Below, one piece after another: positions 1-7,218 of a DNA stretch of 44,093 nucleotides; positions within the stretch are counted from its first letter, which is position 1, and the number at the start of each line of letters is the position of its first letter. This DNA is from Hyphomicrobiales bacterium (GTDB taxonomy: Bacteria > Pseudomonadota > Alphaproteobacteria > Rhizobiales > Aestuariivirgaceae), in contig JANYHB010000028.1 of assembly GCA_025359265.1 (NCBI GenBank), forward strand, positions 1-44,093, written 5' to 3'. The notes beneath the pieces were generated by a model, which saw nothing but the letters and a program-made list of their open reading frames with translations, made no database searches and was not told the origin of the DNA. Both the position numbers and the translations under genes were made by a program.

Positions 1-416
1 TCTTTGTCACCTTCGGCAAAGCATACGCCGTAAGTGGTTTCGGAAGATGCAAAAATAACTTTCCGCACGCCCAATTTCATCGCCGCTTCAAGCACGTTAT
101 AGGTGCTCAACACATTGTCGGAAAACGTCTTGTTATCGGGCTCAATCATCACCCGTGGAATGGCGGCAAAGTGCACAATTGCATCAGGTGCTTCGGGCGG
201 TTTGCCTTGGTCAAAACCTTCAAACCCAAAATGGGTGGTGAAGGCGTTAAACGTCTGGCCGCTGTTGGTTAAATCGGCAATCAAGGTGTTAACACCGGCC
301 AGATTGAGTGGCTTTAGATCGACGTTGAGAATGGAATAGCCTTTGGCCAATAAGTATGGCACGGCGTGGCGGCCCGCTTTGCCGGTTCCGCCGGTGAAGA
401 TAACGCGCTTTGACAT
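1..416 (-). CDS. NAD(P)-dependent epimerase/dehydratase, N-terminal part (partial)
   Basis: The gene runs off the left edge; 138 codons from the ATG at 414-416 are visible. The protein starts MSKRVIFTGGTGKAG, a Rossmann nucleotide-binding fold with the GxxGxxG loop at residues 9-15. Later come an HFAAIPR segment and a SSETTYG segment near residue 130, the strand that carries the catalytic Ser/Thr of extended short-chain dehydrogenases; the YxxxK motif would lie beyond the edge. Such enzymes act on nucleotide sugars or related sugars, but the substrate cannot be read from this part. A good ribosome site (AGGAAAGG) precedes the start. It lies 114 bases downstream of the sugar-binding protein gene on the same strand, so co-transcription with sugar uptake is plausible. 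Confidence 0.85.
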   Translation of the reverse strand, partial: MSKRVIFTGGTGKAGRHAVPYLLAKGYSILNVDLKPLNLAGVNTLIADLTNSGQTFNAFTTHFGFEGFDQGKPPEAPDAIVHFAAIPRVMIEPDNKTFSDNVLSTYNVLEAAMKLGVRKVIFASSETTYGVCFAEGDK

Positions 417-440
417 ATTCAACCTTTCCTCAAACAATTA

Positions 441-473
441 GGCCGACAACCGGAAAAAATCCGAATGTCGGCC
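441..473. terminator. Hairpin between sugar-binding protein gene and epimerase gene
   Basis: Perfect 8-bp inverted repeat GGCCGACA (441-448) and TGTCGGCC (466-473), with a second inner 4-bp stem CGGA/TCCG (451-454 and 460-463). On the minus strand it follows the stop of the binding-protein gene and is not followed by a T-run. It is therefore more likely a 3' mRNA-stabilising or attenuating hairpin than a full intrinsic terminator. Confidence 0.6.
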
Positions 474-530
474 GGCTAACTATAGGTTGTGATGCATTCT
501 CATCCTGTCAATACGGCAGTGCCGGAATGA

Positions 531-1523
531 CTATTTTTGAATGCAGGTTGCAACCGTGTCTTTCGTGCATTCATCAAGCCCGGTGAAAATCGGATCTGCA
601 ACTTTTTCACCCTTGATGAGCGAAATCATGGCGGTTGGGGCTTTGTAACCCATTTCAAATGGGCGTTGGCCAACAAGTGCAGTCACTAATCCTTCGCTGG
701 CAATCGCAACTTCATCACCAATCGTATCGGCCGCACCAACGACAAAATCATTGCTGGCAATTTTTGCGGCCATTGGTTTGAATAGATCACGGTAAGGCTG
801 AGGCGCACCAAACAAAGGCCACCCACCCATGATGCCGAAAGCATCAAGCTTGGGGTTGGCAGCAAGAATGTCGGTCATGGCCTGGACGCCCTTGGCGCCA
901 TCGTCATTGGTGAATACCGGACAACCCTTCACTTCAGTCCAGCCACCTTCACCGGCTAGGGCAGCAAGCCCCTTTTTGCCTGTCAAAGCATCACGCATGC
1001 CCTGGGCACGGCGCAAAATGTTATCCGCACCCGTGTTACCTTCGATCGTACAAATAGTGCCACCTTTGGGTTTGGCTTTCTTGATATATTCGCCAATGCG
1101 CGAACCCATAAGATAGTTGTCGGTGCCGAGATAGGTTTTACGAAGGGCGGCATCAGCCTCAGACAAATCGGCGTCCAATGTCATGATCGGAACAGCCGGT
1201 TTTGCAGTTTTAATCGTTTGCGCAATCAACTTGGCATTAGATGGCGAAATTGCCATCGCAACCGTGTCAGACTTGCCCAGCAAATCCTGAACAATCTGCG
1301 CTTCACCAGCCTCATCTGAGGTGGACGCAGGGCCCGTATAGAAGCAGGCATATTCTGAACTGGCATTCTCTTTGTTCCACTTTTCGCAACCTTGATGAAT
1401 TGCTTCAAAAAATGGATTGTCCAGGCCCTTTACTACGATAACCAGTTGCTTTTTCGCGTCAGCAGCGCCTGCACCAAGTGCCAGAGCAGCGGCAGCTACG
1501 ACTAACATGAGTGTTTTTTTCAT
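531..1523 (-). CDS. Sugar ABC transporter periplasmic substrate-binding protein (FrcB-like)
   Basis: A 330-residue protein with a typical signal peptide (KK, then a hydrophobic Ala-rich stretch, cleavage likely after ADA at about residue 23). It continues as a type I periplasmic binding protein of the ribose/fructose group: KGLDNPFFEAI near the start, an internal ISPSNAKLIAQTI segment and a TLDADLSEADA segment. It would capture a monosaccharide in the periplasm for the ATPase and permease encoded divergently at 1868-3645. A strong AGGAGG lies 12 bases before the ATG. The arrangement resembles fructose systems of rhizobia (frcBCA), but the sugar is inferred only from family resemblance. Binding protein and membrane components on opposite strands is unlike the usual single operon. 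Confidence 0.88.
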   Translation of the reverse strand: MKKTLMLVVAAAALALGAGAADAKKQLVIVVKGLDNPFFEAIHQGCEKWNKENASSEYACFYTGPASTSDEAGEAQIVQDLLGKSDTVAMAISPSNAKLIAQTIKTAKPAVPIMTLDADLSEADAALRKTYLGTDNYLMGSRIGEYIKKAKPKGGTICTIEGNTGADNILRRAQGMRDALTGKKGLAALAGEGGWTEVKGCPVFTNDDGAKGVQAMTDILAANPKLDAFGIMGGWPLFGAPQPYRDLFKPMAAKIASNDFVVGAADTIGDEVAIASEGLVTALVGQRPFEMGYKAPTAMISLIKGEKVADPIFTGLDECTKDTVATCIQK

Positions 1524-1867
1524 TTTGTATAATTCCTCCTAGGTTGCGATGGGATCGTGATGTCCACAAATTCAATCTGCACGGTCAAGCGGAATAAGTC
1601 TTTTAACAAATATGAATTTAATGCTTATTCGAGCAGATTCATTTTCTTAAGTTCAATCCTCAGGCACAAAAATACCTGCGCCAGCGAATGAAAAAATAAT
1701 TATCATACAATAGAGAAAGTTGAAAGGAAAATTGCACAACGGCCCGCCACTTCCATCACACTGATTGACACGCCAACAATATCAAGCATAGAACTTGTGC
1801 AGGCGATTATGACAATAACTTACAAAAATCAGCGCCGCAGCATTTTAAAAATAGGTATCTGGAATTC
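1524..1867. promoter_or_regulatory. Divergent promoter region of the sugar transporter, with nested inverted repeats
   Basis: This 344-base gap separates two divergent transporter operons and must hold both promoters. It contains nested inverted repeats: outer arms AATCTGC (1574-1580) and GCAGATT (1633-1639), inner arms GAATAAG (1592-1598) and CTTATTC (1624-1630). The interval is AT-rich and closer to the binding-protein gene. This could be an operator for a LacI- or ROK-type sugar regulator, though none is encoded in the window. No clear -35/-10 pair was assigned and no RNA gene was recognised. Confidence 0.5.
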
Positions 1868-2608
1868 ATGGCTATTTTGGAGCTTGCAAACATTTCGCGA
1901 AATTTTGGAGCGATTCAGGCCTTGAATGACGTGTCATTCACGCTTGAGGCGGGCCAGGTTGTGGGATTGATGGGCGACAATGGAGCGGGAAAGTCTACCC
2001 TTGTTAAAATGATTGCCGGCAATTTTCGACCGAGCCACGGCACCATGCGCATGGAAGGTCAAGACCTCGTATTGCATCGCCCCATTGATGCTCGCAAACA
2101 CGGGATAGAAATTGTTCATCAAGATTTGGCGCTGTGCAATAATTTGACGGCAGCGGCTAATGTTTATCTCGGACGCGAGCTGCGCAAAAGCTTGGGCCCG
2201 GTGAAAATTTTAGATTACGCAACGATGTATAAGCGTGCTGGGCAGATTTTTGCTGAGTTGAAATCTGAAACCCGCCCGCGCGATCTTGTGCAACAAATGT
2301 CAGGTGGCCAACGCCAAGCGGTGGCAATCGCCCGCACCAGATTGACCAACCCGAAAATTGTGTTGATGGATGAGCCCACTGCGGCAATCTCGGTGCGGCA
2401 GGTGGCGGAGGTGTTGAATCTCATTCGTCGCCTGCGCGACCAGGGCATTGTGGTGGTATTGATAAGCCACCGTATGCCTGACGTGTTTGATGTGGCAGAC
2501 CGCGTGATTGTTTTGCGCCGCGGAAATAAGGTGGCCGATAAAAAAATTGTTGATACATCCCCAGAGGAAATAACGGGACTGATCACCGGCGCAATTGCCA
2601 CGGCATAA
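1868..2608 (+). CDS. Sugar ABC transporter ATP-binding protein (FrcA-like, single ATPase domain)
   Basis: A 246-residue ABC ATPase with Walker A GDNGAGKST at 36-44, Q-loop Gln near 85 (HQDLALC), signature MSGGQRQ at 144-150, Walker B IVLMDEP at 164-170 with catalytic Glu169, and switch His201 (ISHRM). It powers import of the sugar captured by the 531-1523 protein. Unlike RbsA or XylG, which are fused two-domain ATPases of about 500 residues, this is a single domain, as in FrcA of rhizobial fructose transporters, so it should act as a homodimer. The permease gene follows 38 bases downstream. The exact sugar is not proven. Confidence 0.9.
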   Translation: MAILELANISRNFGAIQALNDVSFTLEAGQVVGLMGDNGAGKSTLVKMIAGNFRPSHGTMRMEGQDLVLHRPIDARKHGIEIVHQDLALCNNLTAAANVYLGRELRKSLGPVKILDYATMYKRAGQIFAELKSETRPRDLVQQMSGGQRQAVAIARTRLTNPKIVLMDEPTAAISVRQVAEVLNLIRRLRDQGIVVVLISHRMPDVFDVADRVIVLRRGNKVADKKIVDTSPEEITGLITGAIATA

Positions 2609-2646
2609 TGTCATGAAACATAGTTTTCCAGCAACAAAGGCCTAAA

Positions 2647-3645
2647 ATGACAACCACTCTTGATAAGGCAATTGGTCAAAAGCAGCAGAATTGGCAAACG
2701 AGCGTTTTGAACAGCCAAACCTTTTGGGTTTTCGCTGCCGTCGTGTTGGCCTGCCTGTTTCTATCCTTCGCAACCGATTCATTTGCCACGCCTAAAAATC
2801 TTTATAACATCACCCGCAATGTAACTTTTGTGGCCATAATCGCTCTTGGCATGACGATGGTTATTATTACGGGTGGCATTGATCTTTCTGTGGGCTCGGT
2901 TTTATGTCTTTGCAGCATGATTTTGGGCGTGGTGATGCACGCAGGCTATAATATTGAAATAGGCATAGCCGCATCAATTTTAACGGCCCTTATCGTAGGT
3001 GCATTTCACGGCATTTTAATTGCCTATATTGGGCTGCCGCCTTTTGTGGTGACACTGGGAACCTTGTCCGTGGCGCGTAGTTTGGCCATGGTGGCTTCAG
3101 GCAATACTGTGGTGTTTGAATTTGGGCCTGACCACGAAAAATTGCTTTCCCTTGGCGGGGGAGCTTGGCTTTTCGGCATCGCCAATCCCGTTCTCTATAT
3201 GATTGTTCTGGCGCTGGTCACGGGCTTTATGCTGCGCTGGACGAGATTTGGTCGTTATCTTTATGCCATTGGCGGCAATGAACATGCTGCCACCCTAACG
3301 GGCGTTCCTGTCAAACAAATCAAAGTTGCGGTTTATATGATTTCTTCCTTGACTGCAGGAATTGCTGGCATCGTTCAAACCGGGTGGTTGGGCGCGATTA
3401 CCACGAACATCGGCACCGGATTGGAGCTGCAGGTTATCGCCGCAGCGGTGATCGGCGGGGCCGCGTTGATCGGTGGCACCGGCACCGCCATTGGCGCGCT
3501 GATCGGGGCCGCCCTCATTGAAATTATCCGCAACAGCCTGGGATTATTGGGCATCAATGCATTTTGGCAAGGCGTGTTTATCGGCAGTGCAATTTTGATC
3601 GCGGTATTGTTTGACCGCATCCGCAATCTGCGCCTCAATAAATAG
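2647..3645 (+). CDS. Sugar ABC transporter permease (FrcC/RbsC-like)
   Basis: A 332-residue inner membrane protein with roughly eight to ten hydrophobic segments. It shows hallmarks of the ribose/fructose permease family: MTMVIITGGIDLSVGS near residue 70, the GRYLYAIGGNEHAATLTGV loop that contacts the ATPase near 200, and AAVIGGAALIGGTGT near 265. It works with the ATPase just upstream and the divergent binding protein. Its stop at 3645 is six bases from the convergent stop of ftcR, leaving no room for a terminator between the two. Confidence 0.9.
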   Translation: MTTTLDKAIGQKQQNWQTSVLNSQTFWVFAAVVLACLFLSFATDSFATPKNLYNITRNVTFVAIIALGMTMVIITGGIDLSVGSVLCLCSMILGVVMHAGYNIEIGIAASILTALIVGAFHGILIAYIGLPPFVVTLGTLSVARSLAMVASGNTVVFEFGPDHEKLLSLGGGAWLFGIANPVLYMIVLALVTGFMLRWTRFGRYLYAIGGNEHAATLTGVPVKQIKVAVYMISSLTAGIAGIVQTGWLGAITTNIGTGLELQVIAAAVIGGAALIGGTGTAIGALIGAALIEIIRNSLGLLGINAFWQGVFIGSAILIAVLFDRIRNLRLNK

Positions 3646-3651
3646 GCTATC

Positions 3652-4341
3652 CTAAGCGGCTTTGGCCGCCTGCAGCACCAGTTGATAACCAAGAAACCGT
3701 TGCGTATCGATGGGATCATACCCAAGGGCGGCGCGCAATTTTTTGCGAAGTTTGCTGATATGGCTTTCAACAACAGATTCTTCAAAACCTTCGTCGTGCA
3801 CGCCATAGATTGCCGAAAATATCTGCGATCTTGAAATGCGCCTTCCACGGCAAGATGCGAGATATTCCAAAATACGGCGCTCACGCCGCGGCAGCATTAT
3901 AACTTTTCCGTTGACCAAAGGATCACGCCCGTCGCCGAAGATCACGAGATCCTCATTCATCAACATGGGCGCCGCCTCATGCGTATTGCGGCGCCTGATA
4001 GCGAAAATTCTGGCAATAATTTCCCGGGCATGAACCGGCTTGCGCACCACATCATCTGCCCCCGCCTGAAACAATTTCAATGTCGTTTCCAGTGCGGTCG
4101 CGTCGTTGAGCATGATCGCTGGCGTGGACGCCCTGCTCTTTATTGCTTTGGTCATATTTTCACGAAGGTCAAAATCGCCGAGTACGAACCCCTCGATGGC
4201 GGCCAAATCAATCTCGTCCGACGATCGAAACCACGCCATGAAATCCTCGGGATCAAATGAAATGGCGGCCACGCCTTCTCTACTTATAGTTGATTTGTAA
4301 GCCTCGGCCACTTCACTTCTTTTATCAACCACGACAATCAT
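3652..4341 (-). CDS. ftcR: Flagellar transcriptional regulator FtcR/Rem, atypical OmpR-type response regulator
   Basis: A 229-residue protein: N-terminal receiver-like domain (about 1-115) and C-terminal winged-helix DNA-binding domain (about 125-222) with the LPRRERRILEYL and VVESHISKLRKKLR segments of OmpR-type regulators. Sequence and setting match FtcR of Brucella and Rem of Sinorhizobium, which activate flagellar genes. The receiver is degenerate: the acidic pair is reduced to one Asp (VVVDKR, D6) and the phosphoacceptor position carries Glu50 (DLAAIEGF), while the conserved Lys is kept in VVRKPV. It may therefore work without phosphorylation. Upstream lie a GC hairpin and a perfect CtrA box, consistent with cell-cycle control of the flagellar hierarchy. 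Confidence 0.88.
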   Translation of the reverse strand: MIVVVDKRSEVAEAYKSTISREGVAAISFDPEDFMAWFRSSDEIDLAAIEGFVLGDFDLRENMTKAIKSRASTPAIMLNDATALETTLKLFQAGADDVVRKPVHAREIIARIFAIRRRNTHEAAPMLMNEDLVIFGDGRDPLVNGKVIMLPRRERRILEYLASCRGRRISRSQIFSAIYGVHDEGFEESVVESHISKLRKKLRAALGYDPIDTQRFLGYQLVLQAAKAA

Positions 4342-4370
4342 GTCGATCCCCTCAAATTTTCAGGCTCGAA

Positions 4371-4385
4371 TGCGGGAAACCCGCA
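4371..4385. promoter_or_regulatory. GC-rich palindrome upstream of ftcR
   Basis: TGCGGG-AAA-CCCGCA, a perfect 6-bp inverted repeat with a 3-base centre, 29 bases upstream of the ftcR start. It could be an operator or a hairpin in the ftcR leader. Confidence 0.45.
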
Positions 4386-4408
4386 GCAATGAATGTGACT
4401 GCGAATGG

Positions 4409-4423
4409 TTAATAGACATTTAA
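4409..4423. promoter_or_regulatory. CtrA box upstream of ftcR
   Basis: TTAA-TAGACAT-TTAA, a perfect match to the full CtrA site TTAA-N7-TTAA, 67 bases upstream of the ftcR start codon and so at a plausible promoter position. CtrA is the master cell-cycle regulator in this group and often controls the top of the flagellar cascade. Binding is inferred, not shown. Confidence 0.65.
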
Positions 4424-4442
4424 GTCATCGTTTTTTATTCAG

Positions 4443-4466
4443 TTAAATCATATAGTTATGATTAAA
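4443..4466. repeat. AT-rich imperfect palindrome
   Basis: Arms TTAAATCATA (4443-4452) and TATGATTAAA (4457-4466) pair at nine of ten positions around TAGT. It lies 19 bases from the CtrA box, about 100 bases upstream of ftcR. It may be a regulator site for ftcR or a weak transcript-end hairpin for the minus-strand operon behind it. Confidence 0.4.
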
Positions 4467-4688
4467 CCTGAAATCCATGTTGAAAATCTGAGCGAGCTAT
4501 AAAGGCAGTTTCAATGACAAGCCAATGTCCACACCATAAACCAAGTTCAACATTCAAACCCAGCAACGAATCCAACCAAGCAGCTCTCAATTCAACTTGG
4601 GCTACCGATCCATATTTTGTATTAATGTCAGCTATAATACAATTATAAATTGTCATTTCAGGCGGAACCGCTACACCTCGAATTTCTT

Positions 4689-5309
4689 CTAAGCAAACAA
4701 GAATAATATGAGGGCGACGAACACCACCGCAACGACCAGAAACAAATATTGAATTTTGTCTTCGGCAATTTCATCGGCGCCATCGAGTTCAAATGCATCC
4801 AATTGCTGCGCCAGCACTTCAAGTTCCGGGAAAAGCTTTCTTCCCTGTTGCAGGGCTAGTTCCAAATCTTCTCGCGTGGGCTTGTAAGGCAACGCAACGC
4901 CGTTGAAATGGGCTTCCGGGTTGTCTTGTGGATCTAAGTCCTGGCTGTAGGCTTGGACACGCGGCGGGTGGGCGTCTAACGCAATGCGCCTTAGCCAAGA
5001 TCTTCCGTGTTGCTGCTGTACGTTCTGATTGATCGCATCAGAGGTAGTGCTCGCCAATTTAACGAACAGCTCGTTTTTTTCATGTACCGCACCATCCCTC
5101 TGCTGAGAAAATTCCGGCATACCCGCAACATTTGAACGCTGCTCGCGTAAAAACTTTTCGATCATTGCCAGCCGCATATTTGCCGCTTTGGTCGCCGCAA
5201 TCAGTTCTTCAACTTGATCGGATTTTAGGTTTTCCAGAAGATTCAGATCGACGCTTTTTCTTTGCTGTCGCAAAGCTTCCAGAAGCGCATGAACGGCATT
5301 AACCTGCAT
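4689..5309 (-). CDS. Uncharacterised tail-anchored protein, last gene of the flgE operon
   Basis: A 206-residue protein of unknown function. Residues 1-60 look helical and are likely coiled coil (Glu/Lys/Gln rich, ending IEKFLREQR); the middle is polar. The last 20 residues (187-206, YLFLVVAVVFVALILFLFA) form one membrane segment with nothing after it. This suggests a cytoplasmic protein anchored by its tail in the inner membrane. It starts 15 bases after the 5325-5798 gene, so the pair is co-transcribed at the end of the flagellar operon. A role in basal body or stator assembly is suggested only by position. Confidence 0.75.
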   Translation of the reverse strand: MQVNAVHALLEALRQQRKSVDLNLLENLKSDQVEELIAATKAANMRLAMIEKFLREQRSNVAGMPEFSQQRDGAVHEKNELFVKLASTTSDAINQNVQQQHGRSWLRRIALDAHPPRVQAYSQDLDPQDNPEAHFNGVALPYKPTREDLELALQQGRKLFPELEVLAQQLDAFELDGADEIAEDKIQYLFLVVAVVFVALILFLFA

Positions 5310-5324
5310 GCATCGAGCTCCTTC

Positions 5325-5798
5325 CTAAGGGCTCTTTGCGAACATGTTTTGTCTAACTTTGTCACGCGGCACATAGTTGAACTGTTCCATCTCAACGCTG
5401 CGCACCGCATCAGCGCCAAGCTTTTTATTTGCATAACTGGCAACCAAAGCGGTGATCTGCGAGATATCATCGGAACGGATATTCGGTATGCCTTTTTCAA
5501 AATGGCGGTAAGTGGCGGCAAATGTGGCATCAAGCAGGAACGGCGCAACATCCAATTTTGGATCATAAAGCTTCGCACGGTCAACATCGCTTCGAACGCG
5601 AAACACCACATAACCCTCAACTTTGCCGTCAACAATGATCGGAGCACCTTGCATTTCCGTAACAACTTGCTCTATTTCATTTTTTTTTGCTGAACCCAGA
5701 TCTTCGGCAGAACTGTTTTTTCGCAAGGCGAGTTCAGCCATAATGCCACCCGCCATCGTCAACACCCCGCATATTCCCACTATAAATAGTTTGATCAT
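5325..5798 (-). CDS. Uncharacterised signal-anchored protein of the flagellar operon
   Basis: A 157-residue protein with an N-terminal hydrophobic segment (about 3-24) that would anchor it in the inner membrane with the rest in the periplasm. The soluble part has an alternating strand pattern (IIVDGKVEGYVVFRVRSDV) and a region that recalls the size and layout of FliL-type proteins, but I see no firm family match. The start is 8 bases after the stop of the FlgN-like gene. An accessory motility protein is an inference from context. Confidence 0.75.
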   Translation of the reverse strand: MIKLFIVGICGVLTMAGGIMAELALRKNSSAEDLGSAKKNEIEQVVTEMQGAPIIVDGKVEGYVVFRVRSDVDRAKLYDPKLDVAPFLLDATFAATYRHFEKGIPNIRSDDISQITALVASYANKKLGADAVRSVEMEQFNYVPRDKVRQNMFAKSP

Positions 5799-5806
5799 GC
5801 GGCCAC

Positions 5807-6217
5807 CTACATTTTTCGCGTGTAGGTGCCATCCTCGCCTTCAGCTATTGCCGCTTGCGTTAGCAAATTGGTGATTTCAGACATGGCCGATATTTGCGCG
5901 CTCAGCAGCCGTTTGTTCAGTTCAATCAACTTGGTAAGCTCCGTCAATCGCTCTGGCTTTGAACTCACGATTGTTCCATTCTTGTCCGCTCGCTGGTAGA
6001 TCATAAGTTCGCGCAGAATATGATTTTTCTTCATGGTGAATAAATCGTGATCGGCTGGCTGCTGAGATTCCAGCGCCTGATTTTCCTCATTCAGCACCAG
6101 TTCCAACTTACTCATGGATGAATCCAAAGCTGAAGAGCTTGCGCTCAAATGCGAGGCGCCATTCTCCAGTCGCGCGGCTTTCACAAGACTTAACATATTT
6201 TCAAACCTTGCTGACAA
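5807..6217 (-). CDS. FlgN-like flagellar export chaperone candidate
   Basis: A 136-residue, largely helical protein with no signal peptide. Its C-terminal half (ILRELMIYQRA, then RLTELTKLIELNKRLLSAQISA) resembles the helical core of FlgN-type chaperones, which guard the hook-filament junction proteins FlgK and FlgL before export. It overlaps the end of the FlgJ-like gene by 17 bases, so translation is coupled. flgK and flgL lie in the same operon, which fits. The assignment rests on size, helix pattern and setting rather than a diagnostic motif. Confidence 0.55.
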   Translation of the reverse strand: MSARFENMLSLVKAARLENGASHLSASSSALDSSMSKLELVLNEENQALESQQPADHDLFTMKKNHILRELMIYQRADKNGTIVSSKPERLTELTKLIELNKRLLSAQISAMSEITNLLTQAAIAEGEDGTYTRKM

Positions 6218-6845
6218 ATGGGGTTATATGGGCGGGCGACGCTTCTTCGGCACTTGCAGCGCCATAGAGGCTGGGAACGTCTAGATTCGCCTGGTCAATC
6301 TCGTTTGAGGCGAAGGGCTTGACTGTCAATTTTAGGGGGTCAGACTTGGCCAAAGAACTCGCCATCTGATCCACAGCGAAACTGCGCCAGGTATCTCCTG
6401 CAAGGCCAGCGCCATAAGTACTATCTTTGCCCTTCGGCAACATAGCATCTACAAACCGCCCCATAAGATGGCCCTCTAGCGCCATCATGGGATCGCCGCT
6501 GTTGTGATTGTGGTGTTGAACTTTTACGGAAGAAAAATCGTTCAGCGAAAGCTCGGCATTTGCTCTCTTCAATGGGTCAGCCGCACCCATAACCTGTGAT
6601 ACAATGTCGGCCATGGGAACTGACTTTGCCGCTGCACTTTTCTGTGTTGCGCCTTGCAACAGTGAACTGAAATGTGTGAAGGGTTGCGCACCCCCAGGCC
6701 TGCCATTTTTTTTTGACTTTAACTTGGCCATCGCCAACGCAAGATCGGGAATGCCAACCGTGTTTTCACTCAGAATCTTCATTCGTTCATCCAAAGCCCA
6801 CCTGAGCCTGAAGGCTACGCTTCCAATCTTGTGGCTAGCTTTCAT
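6201..6845 (-). CDS. FlgJ-like rod-binding protein
   Basis: A 214-residue protein. Residues 117-170 carry the rod-binding pattern of FlgJ N-terminal domains: ALEGHLMGRFVDAMLPK, a Tyr-Gly-Ala-Gly turn and GDTWRSFAVDQMASSLAKS. In enterobacteria this domain caps rod growth while a second domain cuts peptidoglycan; here the muramidase domain is absent, as is usual in alphaproteobacteria, and the transglycosylase at 15486-16151 may supply that activity. The start overlaps the previous gene by 11 bases; Met22 is an alternative start. The first 115 residues match nothing I recognise. Confidence 0.7.
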   Translation of the reverse strand: MKASHKIGSVAFRLRWALDERMKILSENTVGIPDLALAMAKLKSKKNGRPGGAQPFTHFSSLLQGATQKSAAAKSVPMADIVSQVMGAADPLKRANAELSLNDFSSVKVQHHNHNSGDPMMALEGHLMGRFVDAMLPKGKDSTYGAGLAGDTWRSFAVDQMASSLAKSDPLKLTVKPFASNEIDQANLDVPSLYGAASAEEASPAHITPFVSKV

Positions 6846-7218
6846 TCACGCGAATTTGTAACCATTCTTCGATGATGCCAGCGTTTTCCTCTTCGTCATG
6901 CACGGCAGCAACCATTTTACTGCGGGCTTGCAACTCATCAATAATTCCGTTGAGGCGATCTTTCTCAACTTTTGCCAGAGCAATTTCCCTTTGCAGCCTA
7001 ATTTTTGTATCGCAGATTTCCCGCATCTTTGTTGATACAGCCTTGGTTAGTGGTAAACCGATTTTTTCGTGCAGTTCCAGAGAAGCGAGAACGCCATTCA
7101 TCCTCTCGTCGCAGGCACTGATTGAAACGGCATATTCACGAACACTGTCGGATTGATTTTCCACAAGTTTGGAATGAATCTCAATAAGCCTTAAAAGTTT
7201 TTTAATATCACTGTTCAT
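6835..7218 (-). CDS. Coiled-coil protein downstream of fliR, FliJ-like candidate
   Basis: A 127-residue, almost wholly helical and highly charged protein with a heptad-like pattern (REICDTKIRLQREIALAKVEKDRL). Length and pattern fit the FliJ group of export-ATPase stalk proteins, and no other fliJ candidate was seen next to fliI at 36390-37724. Its ATG overlaps the fliR stop (ATGA). The alternative is an unrelated coiled-coil accessory protein; the sequence alone does not settle this. Confidence 0.5.
   Translation of the reverse strand: MNSDIKKLLRLIEIHSKLVENQSDSVREYAVSISACDERMNGVLASLELHEKIGLPLTKAVSTKMREICDTKIRLQREIALAKVEKDRLNGIIDELQARSKMVAAVHDEEENAGIIEEWLQIRVNES

Larger units (their letters stand above)
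4342..4688. other. Intergenic region upstream of ftcR, with a doubtful 64-codon ORF
   Basis: The stretch between ftcR and the 4689-5309 gene holds the ftcR promoter region: a GC hairpin, a CtrA box and an AT-rich palindrome, listed separately. The far half contains an open frame at 4462-4656 on the minus strand (64 codons, rich in Trp and Leu, no recognisable domain, no convincing ribosome site). It could be a small last gene of the flagellar operon or chance; I give it about 0.2. Confidence 0.5.

Noticed and set aside
4462-4656. A 64-codon minus-strand ORF downstream of the tail-anchored protein gene
   Set aside because: No ribosome site, no recognisable domain and odd composition; kept only as a remark under the intergenic feature.
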